Shown here one piece after another: positions 22,173 through 34,960 of a stretch of 64,000 bases of DNA. The stretch lies in the NCBI GenBank assembly GCA_036873135.1, contig JAPTYO010000009.1:36782756-36846755 (forward strand), written 5' to 3'. The stretch is from Clarkia xantiana subsp. parviflora (Eukaryota; Streptophyta; Magnoliopsida; Myrtales; Onagraceae). The translations under genes and the position numbers were made by a program. The first letter of the stretch is position 1; every line of letters begins with the position of its first letter. The notes under the pieces were generated by a model. That model had not been told where the DNA came from and did no database searches. It was given only the letters and a program-made list of their open reading frames with translations.

Positions 22173-22864
22173 TGTTGAGGTTGGTTCCACCTGGGACACC
22201 TCGGGTTGCTCTTCGCGAACGGGTTGGATGTACACGCCACGATCCACGATCCACGATCCGCGAACCTCGATCCTCGAACCCCGAACTTGGCTTTGGCTCC
22301 AATCTCGGTCTCCTACACTTCGGGTCCTGCAAAACGGGCAATAACCAGCATGGAGAGGGGGGTGGTGCTGGTTGAGCCCTCTCTGATGCTTAAGTCACAA
22401 TCTAGAGAGAGGAAGTATATAGAGAGAGTTCAGAGCACAAATAGCCAATTTTAGAGAGTTTCGAGTTAAGTTGTCAAATGGGAGGTCTAGGTCCCTATTT
22501 ATAGGAAACCTGAGAACCGTACCCGGTTTTATGCGGTTCAATGCCGGTTTAAAGGAAAACGCTTACCGACATCGAGGTTGGCTATGTGCGAACTGACTTC
22601 TCATACTTAGTAAAAATAATAGGGGTAAGCACGCGGTGCCAGTCGACAGTCTAGGCCATGTCGGATGTCCGACATGGTCCGGATTGCCGGGCGAACCGGA
22701 CCAATCCGGACTGCTGAGGCAATCCGGATTGCCCCGGTCCGGGTTCTGCGCGCATCAGGACCGTTTTGGACTCGGGGTGTCCGTGGTTAAATCCGTTTGT
22801 GGGTTTCGTCGTGTTTGCGAGGTCCGAACGTAAATACGAACCCGAATTGGACAAATATCCATCA
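22173..22864 (-). repeat. 3' LTR of element C (692 bp)
   Basis: On the minus strand it begins TGATGGATATTTGTCC (22864 downward), preceded by the purine-rich cttgaatcgggagtaag (22881-22865), and ends CCAACCTCAACA at 22173. A TATA box (cctataaatagggacc on the minus strand) is near 22506-22491. It pairs with 37529-37944, which holds only the downstream 60 percent. Confidence 0.85.
22656..22732. repeat. Palindrome cluster in the U3 of element C
   Basis: Perfect inverted repeats: CCATGTCGGA-tg-TCCGACATGG (22656-22677), GTCCGGATTG...CAATCCGGAC (22677-22686/22702-22711) and the 14-bp palindrome GCAATCCGGATTGC (22719-22732). Confidence 0.9.
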
Positions 22865-25097
22865 CTTACTCCCGATTCAAGTTGTGGTTCAAAACCCATG
22901 CTTGACTCTATTTAAGATAGGATATTCGTCCAATTAAGGTTCGGCACTGACCTCAGGGGTGGCCTGTTTTTCAATCGAATGCGCGGAGCACAAATTCGTC
23001 CATCTTTACTTTTTCGACGAACGTGCGTAATCTGTTCACGGGATTAGCGTAACAGACGGTATACATATAACAACGTGCAATTAACGATATATTCGTAATA
23101 ACATGCAATAGGCGAAATACTTGTAGTAATAAATAATCATGCCACGTGGTGTCATCATGATACATGACGTAAACGTGTAACATGATGTTAACACGGAGAT
23201 GGCGACATAGCATATGGATGACGTAATCGCGCAATAAGCAAAATACTTAGAGCAATATAAAATTGGAGAGCATGATGTAAACATAGAATATGATGTAACC
23301 ATGTAATATGACGTGAACATGCAATATGATGTAAACATGCAATTCGTATTTAGATTATAAAAATAATCATGTAGCAATCATAAGTTAGAATCATGCATAT
23401 GTAAAAATAATATCACGCATAATAGCCTATGTGTACGAAACATGCAATAATAATTGTATGTAACGCGTCATGCAACATTAGGGAGCATGCATGTAATGTA
23501 AACATAGGAGAGATGTAAACATGCTCATACACGATGCTAGGGACTTGTGCGAAAATAGATATGAGTTTAGTCCTTAGCACATGGTGTATACACTATTAGT
23601 GAAAATTAGGAGAGAGAATAGTCATTATCTTACATCCTCCCTTGATAGTTTTCCAAGAAGCTCTCATTGCTTGTTGAAGAAGGAGCTTATGGAGGTGTAA
23701 ATTTGGAGTAGTCACATCATACTTGACATCAATTAAATTCCGGCCAAGCTAGAGGTGGAATTCGACGGCGCGTGGAGTGCAGAACAGCGGCGCGTGGCAA
23801 TCAGCGGAGGCGCGTGACAGAAACGGCAGTGGCGCGTGACAGAAACGGCAGCGGCGCGTGCGGCGTCTGGGTGGCGTGTGGAGCTCCGTTGATGGCGTGT
23901 GACAATTTGGACTCGCTTCGTGTTGGTGAGTCCAATTCTGTACATGGCTGGACATTTTGTGACTTCGTTTGGCCTTGATTCAATCTTGAAATCACTATGT
24001 GCTTAGTCACCTTAACATGCATACAAGGTGTTTGATGAAATGCATTAGGATACTTAGCCCCAAATCGGCCAAAAATTTTCTAAGTGCTGAAAATTTTAGA
24101 AAAGTGCAAATGAATTGTTACACTTCCCTTATGTATAGTATTCATTGCCGACATGTTGCTCCATGCCTTAGACTTTGTTTTAGTATGCTCGATGTTGATG
24201 ATCAGTAATTGTTCGTACATGGTCGTCAATGGTTGTATGTTGGTAGTGATAACTTAGGCAATGTGCGTTGAGCATCATGTATTGATCGTTGGTCACTATC
24301 TGCAAACATGCTAAAAAACTTAGAAAATATTTCAATAATATCTAGTACTTGTTACCATTGATGTCGTCATATGATTCTTGTCGACCGCCGGCATAGAAAC
24401 ACTTAGAAAATATTTCGTAGTAGTTGATGTTTGCCACTTGATGTATGTTATCTATCATCATGCTAGTATACTTGGAGAATGCTCCTAGATAGTTGATTCC
24501 ATGCCGCTTGTTGATTGTTGACATCAAGGAAATACTTAGACAATATTTTCTGACGGTTGGTTTCTTGTCGTGTATAGTCCCATGTCGTAAGCGAAATACT
24601 TAGAAAATATTTCAGCCATATTTTGTTGCATGCCGACACCTTGTCGTACGTTGATACTTGATAGTATGTTGACAGCTTGTTGTATGTCGACACGTAGTAG
24701 CATTTTAACACTTAGTACCATGTCAAAAACTTGTAGTACGCGGACATGTAGTAGCATGTTGATACTTGGTAGGATGCTGGCTGTCATCCTGAGCAAAACA
24801 CTTAGAAAATATTTCGCCCTTGTAATCATGTATGCTGTGAGTATGAGCTTGATGTCGACATGTAAGTCGATGTGTAGAGAGGGTTGCTCCCCTTGCATGA
24901 TGGTTGTTACTTGTTGCACGAAGACTATTAAGTCATTGCGTACATAGTTATCTCACATGGAGCATTCATTGCATAGATGTTTGCATAAGTGTTTAATGCG
25001 TGCTTGTGCATTGATTGGATTGTCGGTTGTAATTTTCAGGATACCACATCTCGCTGTCATCTTCGTGAACTTAGCCTTTTCACAGCTGTTAATATGA
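22865..25097 (-). other. 3' UTR of element C with degenerate short repeats
   Basis: No coding region supported. 23040-23390 carries degenerate about 20-bp repeats (atgatgtaaacatgcaat type). 24300-24820 has the block acttagaaaatatttcg recurring irregularly (near 24320, 24400, 24533, 24598 and 24800). The same location in H holds a satellite, so this looks like the variable 3' UTR typical of the lineage. Confidence 0.65.
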
Positions 25098-27183
25098 GTA
25101 AGTCTTCTATCCCCATTCTGAGAGTGACACTATGTTCGGATACGATGATGAGTTGGATGTTGAAATAGTTGAGCCGGATGTCGACGTTGTCGAGCCGTTG
25201 GATGCTATATCGGGTGTGGAGGCCGAAGTCATCGTATAACCTCCCGTTTTCCCCAAAGTCATAAAGGTTAAGGAGGCAGGTGTGAATTACTTCACCAACC
25301 AGATTGATGAAGCTATGTTCGACTCATATGCATCTTGCTGCGGAATTAATCCGGATCTAGAAGGTATACTCCTTTAGACGTGTTACCCGGCGTCGAAAAG
25401 GGGCAAGTTACCATACCTCCCAGTGACTTGACCGCGGTTTATACCTCGCAGATTAGGGAAGGCTTGCGCTTTCCTTACTGTCCTGATTTGATAGATCCTG
25501 TCGCTATTATCAAATCTCGCCGTTGTATCTTTCTCCCGCCGGCTTCCGAGTATGGAGTTGCTTCCGAGTGTTATTTCACAAGCAGTCTTGGCATTATTAC
25601 ACTACCCTTTTTTGCTGCTTCTATCAGTTATTGTGTCCGGACATGACGGGATTATGTGGTATGAAGATGCGTTGGCCCAACTTGCAAGATAAGGGCTTTC
25701 AGCAACTTGGGCTTGGGGACGTCGAGTGGGATCATAGACAACGACTAGCTGCTCCGGCTGATCGTTCTGGTCCTCACTGGCGGCATCATTATTTCTTCGT
25801 GTGCGATGTTGGCACGAATTGGGATGTCGAGAACGTTGAGAGGGCTGATCCTGCTCCTATTTTCTCCGAACTTTCTTTGGATGACAGGGGAGCTGTGAAG
25901 AGCATTTATCGATGTCAACAAGAGTGCAGCTTCTGCTGCCTATTACGCGCTTCGGATCGAGACTTGATTGATGCCGGGATTCATATTCTTCCCTCTGCAG
26001 ATTTGGTATGTTGATAATCTTTATAACCTGTGTCATGTTGCAATGTAGGTCGAACTGATGGAAAAAGCTCGTCTTTGGAGACAGCTGATGTGCGCGGTAA
26101 TTCATCTGTTGGGCGGCATGTTCGCACCACTGCCCCCTCTATTCCTGGAGTTTCCGGACAAGGTCGCGGTAAAGGACATATAAGTAAAACACCTTCTTGT
26201 ATATTCTTTGAACTTGTTGATTTTCCAAGTTTTGTTGTCTTCATGTTGCTTTTATATTTAGGTCACTCTGTACACGTGATTGAACACGTTGTTGCTGCAC
26301 CCGTCGCTAGCGCTCTTCCCAAGAGGTCCACCACAGGGGCGCATCCCTCGAGTGATCCCAAGCGCTCCAAACCGAGTGCGACTGTTCGAACTCCTTCTTT
26401 TGACAAAGGTAAGAGAGTCGAGAGTCGCACGGTGGCGCCTTCTGCCCCTCGGTCGAGGGACCGGCTCAAGGAGGAGCGTTCCTCCCGTCGAGGTATGTGT
26501 GTTTACTTCGACATGTTTCTTTTACTTAGTATTTTTTGCTAACATCTTCTTTGTTTTATGTTGGCTTTATTGCAGCGCTTCCAGGCATCAAGCGTGATGA
26601 CTTGATCCTATCTGACGGGATAGATGTATTTGGAGAAGATTGGTCACCTTTCTCCACTGGCGGTCTTCACTTTCCGAAGGATTCCAAGCTTAGCACATCG
26701 GAAGTCGGGGTGCGAGTGCTTCAAAGGTGCGTTCCTCCTGGAGATCATATGTTGAGAGTAGCTTGGCTGAATTTGCATCGGTAAGCATTGGTTTACCTTC
26801 TATGTTCGCATGCTGTAAACATATGCCTTGCATTGATCACCTTGTTGTTTGGTTTGTTGTATTTAGGTTATTTCGAGGATGGTGAACATGTCATCCTTTG
26901 TGCTGGAGCTTGTGCGCGAGAAGAGGGCTGCTGTCAAGAAGAGCAATGCAGTTACCCGCGAGCTTGCACAGTCCGAGGAGGAAGTGCAAAGCTTGGACTC
27001 CCGGGTTGCTGATTGTGATGCGCGCATTGTTACACGTCGCGCACATGTTGAGCATCTTGAGGCTGAGATTGTTGCTATCAAGCAGCAAATTGCAAAGAGT
27101 AGTAGCGCTCATGAGGTCGCGCTTGCTTCTACACGTGTTGAAGCGCATAAGGCGGGAGTTGAGAAGGGACTTGCCGAGTATCC

Positions 27184-27898
27184 TGATGGGTTCCGATGTA
27201 ATCGTTAGCCCCGTTAACAGTCAGTAGACGGCGAGTAAGTCCAGTGGGCCTCGTGAAAGGCCTGGAAGGCCCAGAAGCCCATTATGAAGGGTCCCGACTT
27301 TAGCGGTCCCGATATGTGAGCTGAATGCTCCCGACGAGAAGCCTTTGAGAAGGCCCCGATAATAAAACCCCGAGAAAGATGGCCCTGTCTCGTGAGACGA
27401 GGGGTCCTGGGTGGTGACCTAGAATAAGATAACTTTGGAGTCCCCGATATGAATTGGGACTTGTGATCAGAGGATAAGACCAAGAAACCCGCCTACTAAA
27501 TAGGGTAGTGGGGAGACGGTTGAGATACAGATAAACTCCCCCGAGATACGCAGGGCGTGCCCGAGATATGCGGAGTGTGGGCGAGATACGCGGAGCGTGG
27601 GGCAAGATACACGGAATCCCGAACGAGATATACAGAATATGGGTAAAACTGCCAGGCGCGGTTACAAGTAACTGAGTAACTTCCCCTCCTATATAAAGGA
27701 GGAAGTTACCTCAGAAAACGGACATTCTAATACGAACTTAGATTACTGTTTACCACCCCATCATTCATACACTCATTTAGGCATCGAAGAGGGATTCTGG
27801 GTCACCACCCAGGTCATCCCCTTTTGCAGGATTACGCGGAGCCCAGGAGTTCAAGCTTTCTATCAAGAACGTAAAGGAGCTTCGCCCGTGATCCAACA
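27184..27898 (+). repeat. 5' LTR of element A (715 bp)
   Basis: TGATGGGTTCCGATG...GTGATCCAACA. TATA box (cctatataaaggagg) near 27687-27702; U3 subrepeats of gagatacgcggagcgtgg type at about 27540-27645. Confidence 0.93.
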
Positions 27899-27917
27899 TT
27901 GGCGCCGTCTGTGGGAA
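27899..27917 (+). promoter_or_regulatory. Primer binding site of element A
   Basis: TTGGCGCCGTCTGTGGGAA directly after the LTR. The same site, minus one T, occurs in element J at 43282. Confidence 0.85.
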
Positions 27918-27952
27918 TCTTACGAAAAGCCAAAATAGTTTCTACTAGATCG

Positions 27953-30900
27953 ATGGCTGGTGGTGGCAAAAAGAAGCAAGTCCAGGCCGGCAGTTCTCGC
28001 CCTGCTGGAACTGTGAATTCCCCTTTGCTGGAGCATGCTGCTGAACAAGGTGAGCACCCGGCTGTTTCTCAGACAGGGGGGCATGGTGAAGATTATGAGG
28101 TCTCAGTCCGAGACACGACGGTGAACAGGAAAGATATCCCGCGAAGGGAGGTGGATGCTCCTCCAAATCCGGTGGTGCACAGAGAAGAAATCCCGCGGAG
28201 GGAGGTAGGTTCTTCCTCAAACTCGGAGTTGGCTAAGGCAGTAGCAGATGCTATGCCCATGTTCTTAGCGACCATGGAAGCTCTGCTGGGCAAAAGAGAG
28301 GCTGCCAGGAGGGCCGAGGAGTTGCCTGCACGGGAAGAGTTGCCTCCACCTCCTCCAAGGGAGGTCCCTGAAGAACAGGAGGTTCAGGAGGTTCAGCCCA
28401 GGAATAAGGGTAAGGAACCCGTGCACCCGGAGAAGTTCGTGGTTGATGGTCCCGGACCAGTGCAACACAGGACCATTTCCCTGAATGGCCCCATTACCCC
28501 CGATCAGGTGGTGAAAATCGTCAACATATGCATGGGCGATCAGAAGCATATGACATCAGAGCTGAGGGATCGATCCACTCACCCTTTTGTTACACGGCTG
28601 CTGGATACTGTCGCCCCGTCAGGGCTAGGCATCCCGACCATCAAGGAGTACGATGGTGAAGGAGACCCGGTCCGTCATGTTCAGAGGCATGTCCAGGCCT
28701 GTATGGGTAGGACCTCGAATAATGACCTCGTATGTTCGCTGTTCCCGATCACCTTGGGAGAAAGGGCCATGACATGGTTTTTCAGCCTACCGCCGGGAAG
28801 CATTACTTGCTGGGCTGATATGCACGAACGCTTCATCAAGCAGTATCAGGGTTGTAGGTGTCTCTTGAAGAGCGTGAGGTCTTTGACCCAGGTGGTGCAG
28901 AGGTCTGACGAATCGTTGGCATACTACTACCAACGGTTCACTGCTAGTGCCGCGGAGATATCGGAGGGAGAGACCATCCGCACTTTTCTTCGGAAACTGA
29001 CTGCTCCCTATGGTTCCGATCTGATGCACAGTGTAGCCGTGAAGGCTGTGTGGAGTATGGAGGCCTTGCAAGCGAGGGTAAAACAGCAAATTGACGTGCA
29101 GGAGTCGAAGATTGCTGCCGGAGAGCTTGATCCTCTGAAGTCGGGAAGAGGAAACCCATCGTCCAAGCTGTCGGAAGATCGCAAGGGGAGCGATAAATCG
29201 GAGGGAAGTAGGAGCCTTGGTCGCCCTGAGAGAAGGGAGGATAAGCGTCCTCCGAGGAAGGATAACCGCGAGGGTCGTAATGTTCCCCTCAACAGTTCAA
29301 TGACCTCCGTGCTAGCTGTGATGGATCGGCAGGGTCTCGCCCGATACCCCCCGAGGATGGAATGTGAGTTTTTGGGAGGTCGCTCTGATCGTTACTGTCG
29401 GTACCATCGAGCCAATGGTCACGACACAGATAACTGTCGGGAGCTGAAGAAGGAGATAGAGAAGCTGATCCAGAAGGGGAAGCTTAAGGAGTTCGTCGGA
29501 AGGGGACGGTGTCGCCCCGTTCCAAAACTCGGTCACGGTCTCGTTCCAAGTCCCGCGACCGGTCCCCAAAGAAGAAGAAGGTTGAGCCGGAATCCTCCGG
29601 TGCCCGTAAGGAGAGGCGGGGAACCATAAACGTCATTCACGGAGGAATGGCGGCGGGAGGTGATACCTCCGCTTCTCGGGAGAATTATGCTTCCCGCATC
29701 TCTGCTGCTGTGGTGCTAGGAAAGAGGTCCCGGTCGTGGACTGTAAAGGAAGAAATGGTGATTTCTTTCTCAGCGGAGGATTTGATAGGCGTGGAGAGCC
29801 CCCACGATGACGCCTTGGTCGTGACCTTGGATGTGGATGGATTCGAGATGAAGCGGATCCTGATAGACGGAGGGAGCTCCTCCGACATTCTTTTCATGGA
29901 CGCCCTGGAAGCCATGGGAAAGACAAAGAAGGACCTGACACAGGTGAAATTCCCGATGGTGGGATTCTCTGGTTTCTACTTCCTATTCGTTGGGAATGAT
30001 TACCTTACCGGTGGAGTTCGGTAGTGGCTGGAAGATGGAAAGGCGGAACGTGGATTTTGTCGTGGTAGAGTCTGCGGGGACGTATAACGCTATCATCGGG
30101 AGGACCACCATCAACCCTCCCATGGCAGTCGCCTCGACCGTCCATCAGAAGACGAAGTTCCCGACTGACAATGCGGTCGAAGAGGTCAAGGGTGACCATG
30201 TGGCGTCAAGAAAGTGTTATGTTAACGCCACCCGAAGGAGAAGAAGGGAAGCCATGGCTGTCCTGCAGACTGATGCCGATCCTCGAGAGGAGTTTGGGCG
30301 TCCCGCCCCCATGGAGGATCTGAAAGAGGTCGAGATTGACGGACCTCAAAGGAAGGTGAAGATCGGGCCTGCTTTGTCGGAGGAAAGAGCCCGAGAATTG
30401 ATCGAGCTCCTGAAGGGGTTTAAGGAGCTGTTTGCCTGGTCCCCGAGCGATATGCCAGGAATCAGCCCCGACGTGATAGTGCACGAGCTGAAGATTGATC
30501 CCGCGATCAAGCCTATCGCGCAGAAGAGGCGTCCGATGGGCGCGGATAAGAGGATCGCGATCCAGCAGGAGGTGGGCAGGTTGCTTGACGCTGGATTCAT
30601 CAAGGAGCTCCGATTCCAGACTTGGGTAGCTAACCCGGTCCTGGTGAGGAAGAGTTATGGGAAGTGGCGGATGTGTGTCGATTTCCGCGACTTGAACAAA
30701 GCTTGTCCGAAGGATTGTTATCCGCTCCCAAGGATTGACCAGTTGGTGGATGCCACATCAGGACACGAGCTGTTGAGCTTCATGGATGCTTATTCCGGTT
30801 ACAACCCGATCAAGATGGTGAAGGAGGATTCCCCCCATACAGCCTTCTATGCTAATAGTGATGTTTATCACTATGACTTTATGCCCTTCGGACTGATCAA

Positions 30901-31900
30901 TGCTGGAGCCACTTACCAGAGGATGGTGAACAAGTTGTTCGGGGACATGCTGGGAAAGACCATGGAGGCTTACGTGGATGACATGCTGGTGAAGTCCCGA
31001 CAGGCAGGAGACCATGTCCACGATTTGGCGGGGGCGTTTGAGCGGATGAAGTTTCATCAGGTTCGATTGAATCCGGACAAGTGCGCTTTTGGAGTGAACT
31101 CGGGGAAATTCCTGGGATTTATGGTGAGCCAAAGAGGAATCGAGGTGAATTCTGAGAATCTGAGAGCAATCGAAGAGATGCAGTCTCCGAAAAACCATCG
31201 GGAGGTCCAGGTGCTGAATGGACGATTGGCCGCGATGAATCGTTTCCTATCCAAGGCAAGTGACCGAGCCATGCCATTTTTTTATGTGCTAAGGGCCCAC
31301 AAGAAGTTTGAATGGTCTGACAAGTGCGAGGAGGCATTCCAGGCACTCAAGCAACACCTCCGTACCCTCCCGCCGTTGGCGAAACCAGTTCCAGGCGAGC
31401 CACTTTATCTCTATTTGGCTGTTTCTGAAGTTGCTGTTAGTTCTGTTTTAATAAAGATTGTCAAGGGCAACCAAGTTCCTGTTTATTATGTAAACAAGGC
31501 GTTTGCCAAATCTGAAATGAATTATCCCGCTATTGAGAAGTATCTCTTTGCGTTGATTGTTGCTGCTCGAAAGCTACGGCCTTACTTCCATGCCCACGAA
31601 GTTACGGTGTTAACTAATCAGCCCTTGAAGCACTTTTTGAACCGACCGGAGGCGTCGGGGAGATTGGTGAAATGGGCCATCGAGCTTACGGAGTTCCGTA
31701 TCCACTTTGCTCCGAGAACGGCTATTAAAGGCCAGGCATTGGCAGATTTTATAGCAGAGTCTACAACACCCGATCTGGAAGAAGTAGGTCTTGTAGAGGG
31801 GGCAACCATGGAGGTCCCGATAGCAGAACAGGCAGAACAGCCAAATGAGTAGAACACCTGGGAGATATACACTGATGGTTCATCAAGTGTAGAAGGATCG
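27953..31900 (+). pseudogene. Gag-protease-RT-RNase H polyprotein of element A, frameshifted
   Basis: Start ATG at 27953, 54 nt after the primer site (MAGGGKKKQ). Gag runs to a zinc knuckle, CRYHRANGHDTDNC (29396-29437). A one-base loss near 29513, inside the Ser-Arg tract, shifts the frame relative to B. Protease follows, with the aspartic motif IDGGSSSDILF near 29863. A one-base gain near 29975 shifts the frame again. RT follows with RMCVDFRDLNKACPKD and catalytic YVDD (30971-30982), then the first RNase H region to about 31760. A TAG replaces a Glu codon at 31850. The sequence ends at the deletion junction near 31902. The encoded enzymes would copy and process the element's RNA; as it stands the polyprotein cannot be made whole. 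Confidence 0.9.
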
Positions 31901-31902
31901 GG

Positions 31903-32565
31903 TAAGTCCAGTGGGCCTCGTGAAAGGCCTGGAAGGCCCAGAAGCCCAGTATGAAGGGTCCCGACTTTAGCGGTCCCGATATGTGAGCTGAATGCTCCCG
32001 ACGAGAAGCCTTTGAGAAGGCCCCGATAATAAAACCCCGAGAAAGATGGCCCTGTCTCATGAGACGAGGGGTCCTGGGTGGTGACCTAGAATAAGATAAC
32101 TCTGCAGTCCCCGATATGAATTGGGACTTGTGATCAGAGGATAAGACCAAGAAACCCGCCTACTAAATAGGGTAGTGGGGAGACGGTTGAGATACAGATA
32201 AACTCCCCCGAGATACGCAGGGCGTGCCCGAGATATGCGGAGTGTGGGCGAGATACGCGGAGCGTGGGGCGAGATACACGGAATCCCGAACGAGATATAC
32301 GGAATATGGGTAAAACTGCCAGGCGCGGTTACAGGTAACTGAGTAACTTCCCCTCCTATATAAAGGAGGAAGTTACCTCAGAAAACGGACATTCTAATAC
32401 AAACTTAGATTACTGCTTACCACCCCATCGTTCATACACTCATTTAGGCATCGAAGAGGGATTCTGGGTCACCACCCAAGTCATCCCCTTTTGCAGGATT
32501 ACGTGGAGCCCAGGAGTTCAAGCTTTCCGTCAAGAACGTAACGGAGATTCGCCCGTGATCCAACA
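31903..32565 (+). repeat. 3' LTR of element A, lacking its first 52 bp (663 bp)
   Basis: Begins at the taagtccagtgggcc that is base 53 of the 5' LTR and runs without length change to ...CCAACA. Confidence 0.92.
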
Positions 32566-32842
32566 TATCCCAGCATTGTTGCGCATACTGCTGCGTCATT
32601 GCTGCCGCTAAGGCGAAGTTCACTTCTCTGAGTGATGATTTTGCCAAGGATTATATTGGCAGAGTACGCATGCTTGTCCCCGGCTTTCCGTTCGACAAGT
32701 TAGGTCCTTATTCTTCCTTTGTTGTTAACCATGTTGCGGATTTACAGCGTAAGGAAGCTGAAGCGGCTTCTCTCTCTGTGATATTTGGATATGGTAATGA
32801 TGATATTGCCCTTGGTGTTGACTTCATGGACATGTTGTCTTA

Positions 32843-34380
32843 GTCTTTTGGAGATGATGTCATCTCTTGGATGGTATCACGTTGTTTGCTTCCAGCATGT
32901 TGAACCCTTTGTGAACGGGTTGATGTTATGTTGAGTCTTTTGTCCCAACCTTCGTTTATGTGTTTGCTTGCATGGTATTTCGTCACTTGGACCTGTTTTC
33001 AATAATAATAAACACGTGACAACTTGCTAGTGATATTTCAAACCTTGAGTTATCTTCATTGTTCGTATGTATTGGTCTTGCATGATAAGATTGATCTCCT
33101 TGTTATAATGGATAAACATCCAATGTTGCGACTTGCGCATTGTAGGGTGTTATCAAAGCCCCTCTTGAAAAAATTTCCAAAGGCATGGCATGATATGTAC
33201 ACTTGGTACTTATAGCATTGTAGATAGTAATGTACTCGACACTGGCCCTTGGCACTTGGCACTTGGCACGGGCACTTGACATGTAGCAGTGTGCTGTTGA
33301 CGAAGCAAGATGTTAGTTTATACCATCTCTTAGTTCCACTCTAAGGCGACGTTGTTGCAAGACACTTCTTGTTGAATTTGATGTTTTTTCGTTACATGCT
33401 AAAGAGCAAGATAACGTTGTACAAGACTCGACTTGTAGATTTGATGAGTTTTGTAAATAGGGTACGCACCTGCAAGCGTATAACATGAAGCTGCCCACTT
33501 AAGGAATAAGTCTTCATGGCGTATGAACCCTTAAGAGAGTATGCATACTTTTAGAATGTGGGGTTGTCGTCTATTAAGAGGACTTCCGCCACGTGGGGTG
33601 ATCAGTCCCATAGTGTGTTTGCCGCATCTTGTTTTTATTCAGGGAATGGCTATGAACATGAGGACTTGCCTCTAAGGGGATTTCACAGCATGCCATTTTT
33701 TAGAAGTAAGCATGGGGTTTGCCCTTGCAAGGAGGATGTCTCAGCATGCTACTTTGATAGAATAAGTCTTGGTTTTTATCCAAGACATTGTATGTTGTTG
33801 AAGTTGTTCCTGATTGAACGCCTTTTGAATAGAGAACCTTTATAATTCCCTTGTTGTTGATAATGCGCAAGTTGTCATTGCGTGATGTAAGCTGATTGTG
33901 TACATAGCGCAATGGCTTTGTGTTGCCGACATCTTCTTGAGATAGATGCCGTTATAGATGCAGAAATAAACTCCTTGTTGGTGTAGATAATAGATATGTT
34001 GGCGTTGTATGCCATAAGTTCCTCGTTACACATAGTGTTTAGCTTGTATTGTTGATAATAATATTCTTGATGCCGCATAATATAAGTTGCATAGGATAAT
34101 GACTTGAGTTGTTGATATGAGTATTATGCTCGTTGTTGTTACTTGGTGTTAATCCAAAGTAAAATGCGTATTATAGAGATGCACCTACGAAAGTAGATTA
34201 ATCTTCATTAGAATTTTGTTATGCGTACAATCACTTGCAGGAAGGCGTCTACTGATCGCTCTTTCCGAAATATTTCTAAGTACAGAAGCGTAAACAATAC
34301 TTAAGTTCTCAGCTAGAATAGACATGCTGACAAAGATGTAAAGATAGATAAAGAGTGGATAGCCTATCTCCCTTTGAGAT
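32843..34380 (-). other. Element C spacer between the gag-like fragment and the antisense gene
   Basis: AT-rich; no RT, RNase H or integrase in any frame. It contains gaaatatttctaag (near 34268), the reverse complement of the block repeated at 24300-24820. Short repeats gcacttggcacttggcacg occur near 33250. Confidence 0.5.
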
Positions 34381-34394
34381 GTCTTGGTGGCGGA

Positions 34395-34960
34395 GGAGCA
34401 TCGTCAACATAGCCTCCCAAAGCTCCATGTGCAATGAACTCTTCGATCTCCATTCTCAAAGTTAAGCAGCTGTTAGTATGGTGCCCCCATGTTTGGTGGT
34501 ATCGGCACTAATCTTCGACGTTTCTATCTAGGAAGGCAGTCATCGGCTCGAGTGGACCCGAAAGCTTGTTTTCCAGGAGCTTAATGTATATCTCTTCAAC
34601 CTCCGTGTTTAAGGGAATGAAGATATCAGCGTATTCGACGTCTTGCAGGTTGAACTTCCAGATTTGTGCCGAGAGCTATGCCCCATCCCAGCTCGCGTTC
34701 ACAAGAGATTGCAGTTTCCAACTTATCCTTCAGGCATGCCATCGTCTTGGTTGTACGGCATCCATATATTCTTCTGAACAGCAAAAACGTTGGCGCATTC
34801 ATATTTAAGTAAAACGCAGTGATGACTTCTTTTTTGGTTGCCCTTAGTGCGGTTGCATTTTGGGCGAACCTCCAAGTAGTAAGCTGTAATGGACTCTTCT
34901 TGTCCTTGTCTGACATCTAGGACGCTTCGTCTTGTTGGGAAAAGCATCATGTCGAGTCCA
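34395..34960 (-). pseudogene. Second gag-like fragment of element C
   Basis: On the minus strand it reads a gag-middle-like stretch (QEESITAYYLEVRPKCN, compare QNDESLADYYIRFNQN in C's own gag at about 36350). It then reads through frameshifts and a stop to a zinc-knuckle-like CRYHQTWGHHTNSC (about 34508-34467) followed by LTLRMEIEEFI. It lies downstream of the protease, where RT should be. A recombination between two related copies would explain gag-protease-gag order. It could also be a diverged duplicate of unknown use; the sequence is not intact. Confidence 0.55.

Larger units (their letters stand above)
27184..32565 (+). mobile_element. Element A: Tat-lineage retrotransposon with a large internal deletion
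   Basis: LTR ends TGATGGG and CCAACA, with perfect target duplication tatcc (27179-27183 and 32566-32570). It belongs to B's family. Gag, protease, RT and the first RNase H are present. The second RNase H, integrase, antisense gene, 3' UTR, polypurine tract and first 52 bp of the 3' LTR are missing at a junction near 31902. The two LTRs differ at only a handful of sites by eye, so the insertion looks recent. Confidence 0.92.
25098..32842 (+). pseudogene. Antisense gene (aORF) of element C, multi-exon, interrupted by element A
   Basis: It lies opposite to C's gag-pol. The first exon region (from about 25098 or 25123) has an acidic start and an in-frame stop near 25238. 25380-26000 carries the Transposase_28-like domain (REGLRFPYCPDLIDP; then LGLGDVEWD) with a frameshift near 25560. 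A short GT-AG gap lies near 25999-26048. Later introns are 26169-26261 (93 nt), 26493-26575 (83 nt, phase 1, joining two frames cleanly) and 26781-26866 (86 nt, phase not reconciled). 26867-27183 encodes a heptad-rich coiled coil. A's insertion at 27184 splits it. The tail resumes at 32571, ends at the TAG at 32842, and reads in a shifted frame (contains LVPGFPFDKLGPYSSFVV). Function unknown. Confidence 0.78.

Noticed and set aside
23730..24022. Short frames around ggcgcgtg repeats on both strands
   Set aside because: The sequence is a local gcggcgcgtgacagaaacgg repeat in C's 3' UTR; frames are open because of the repeat.
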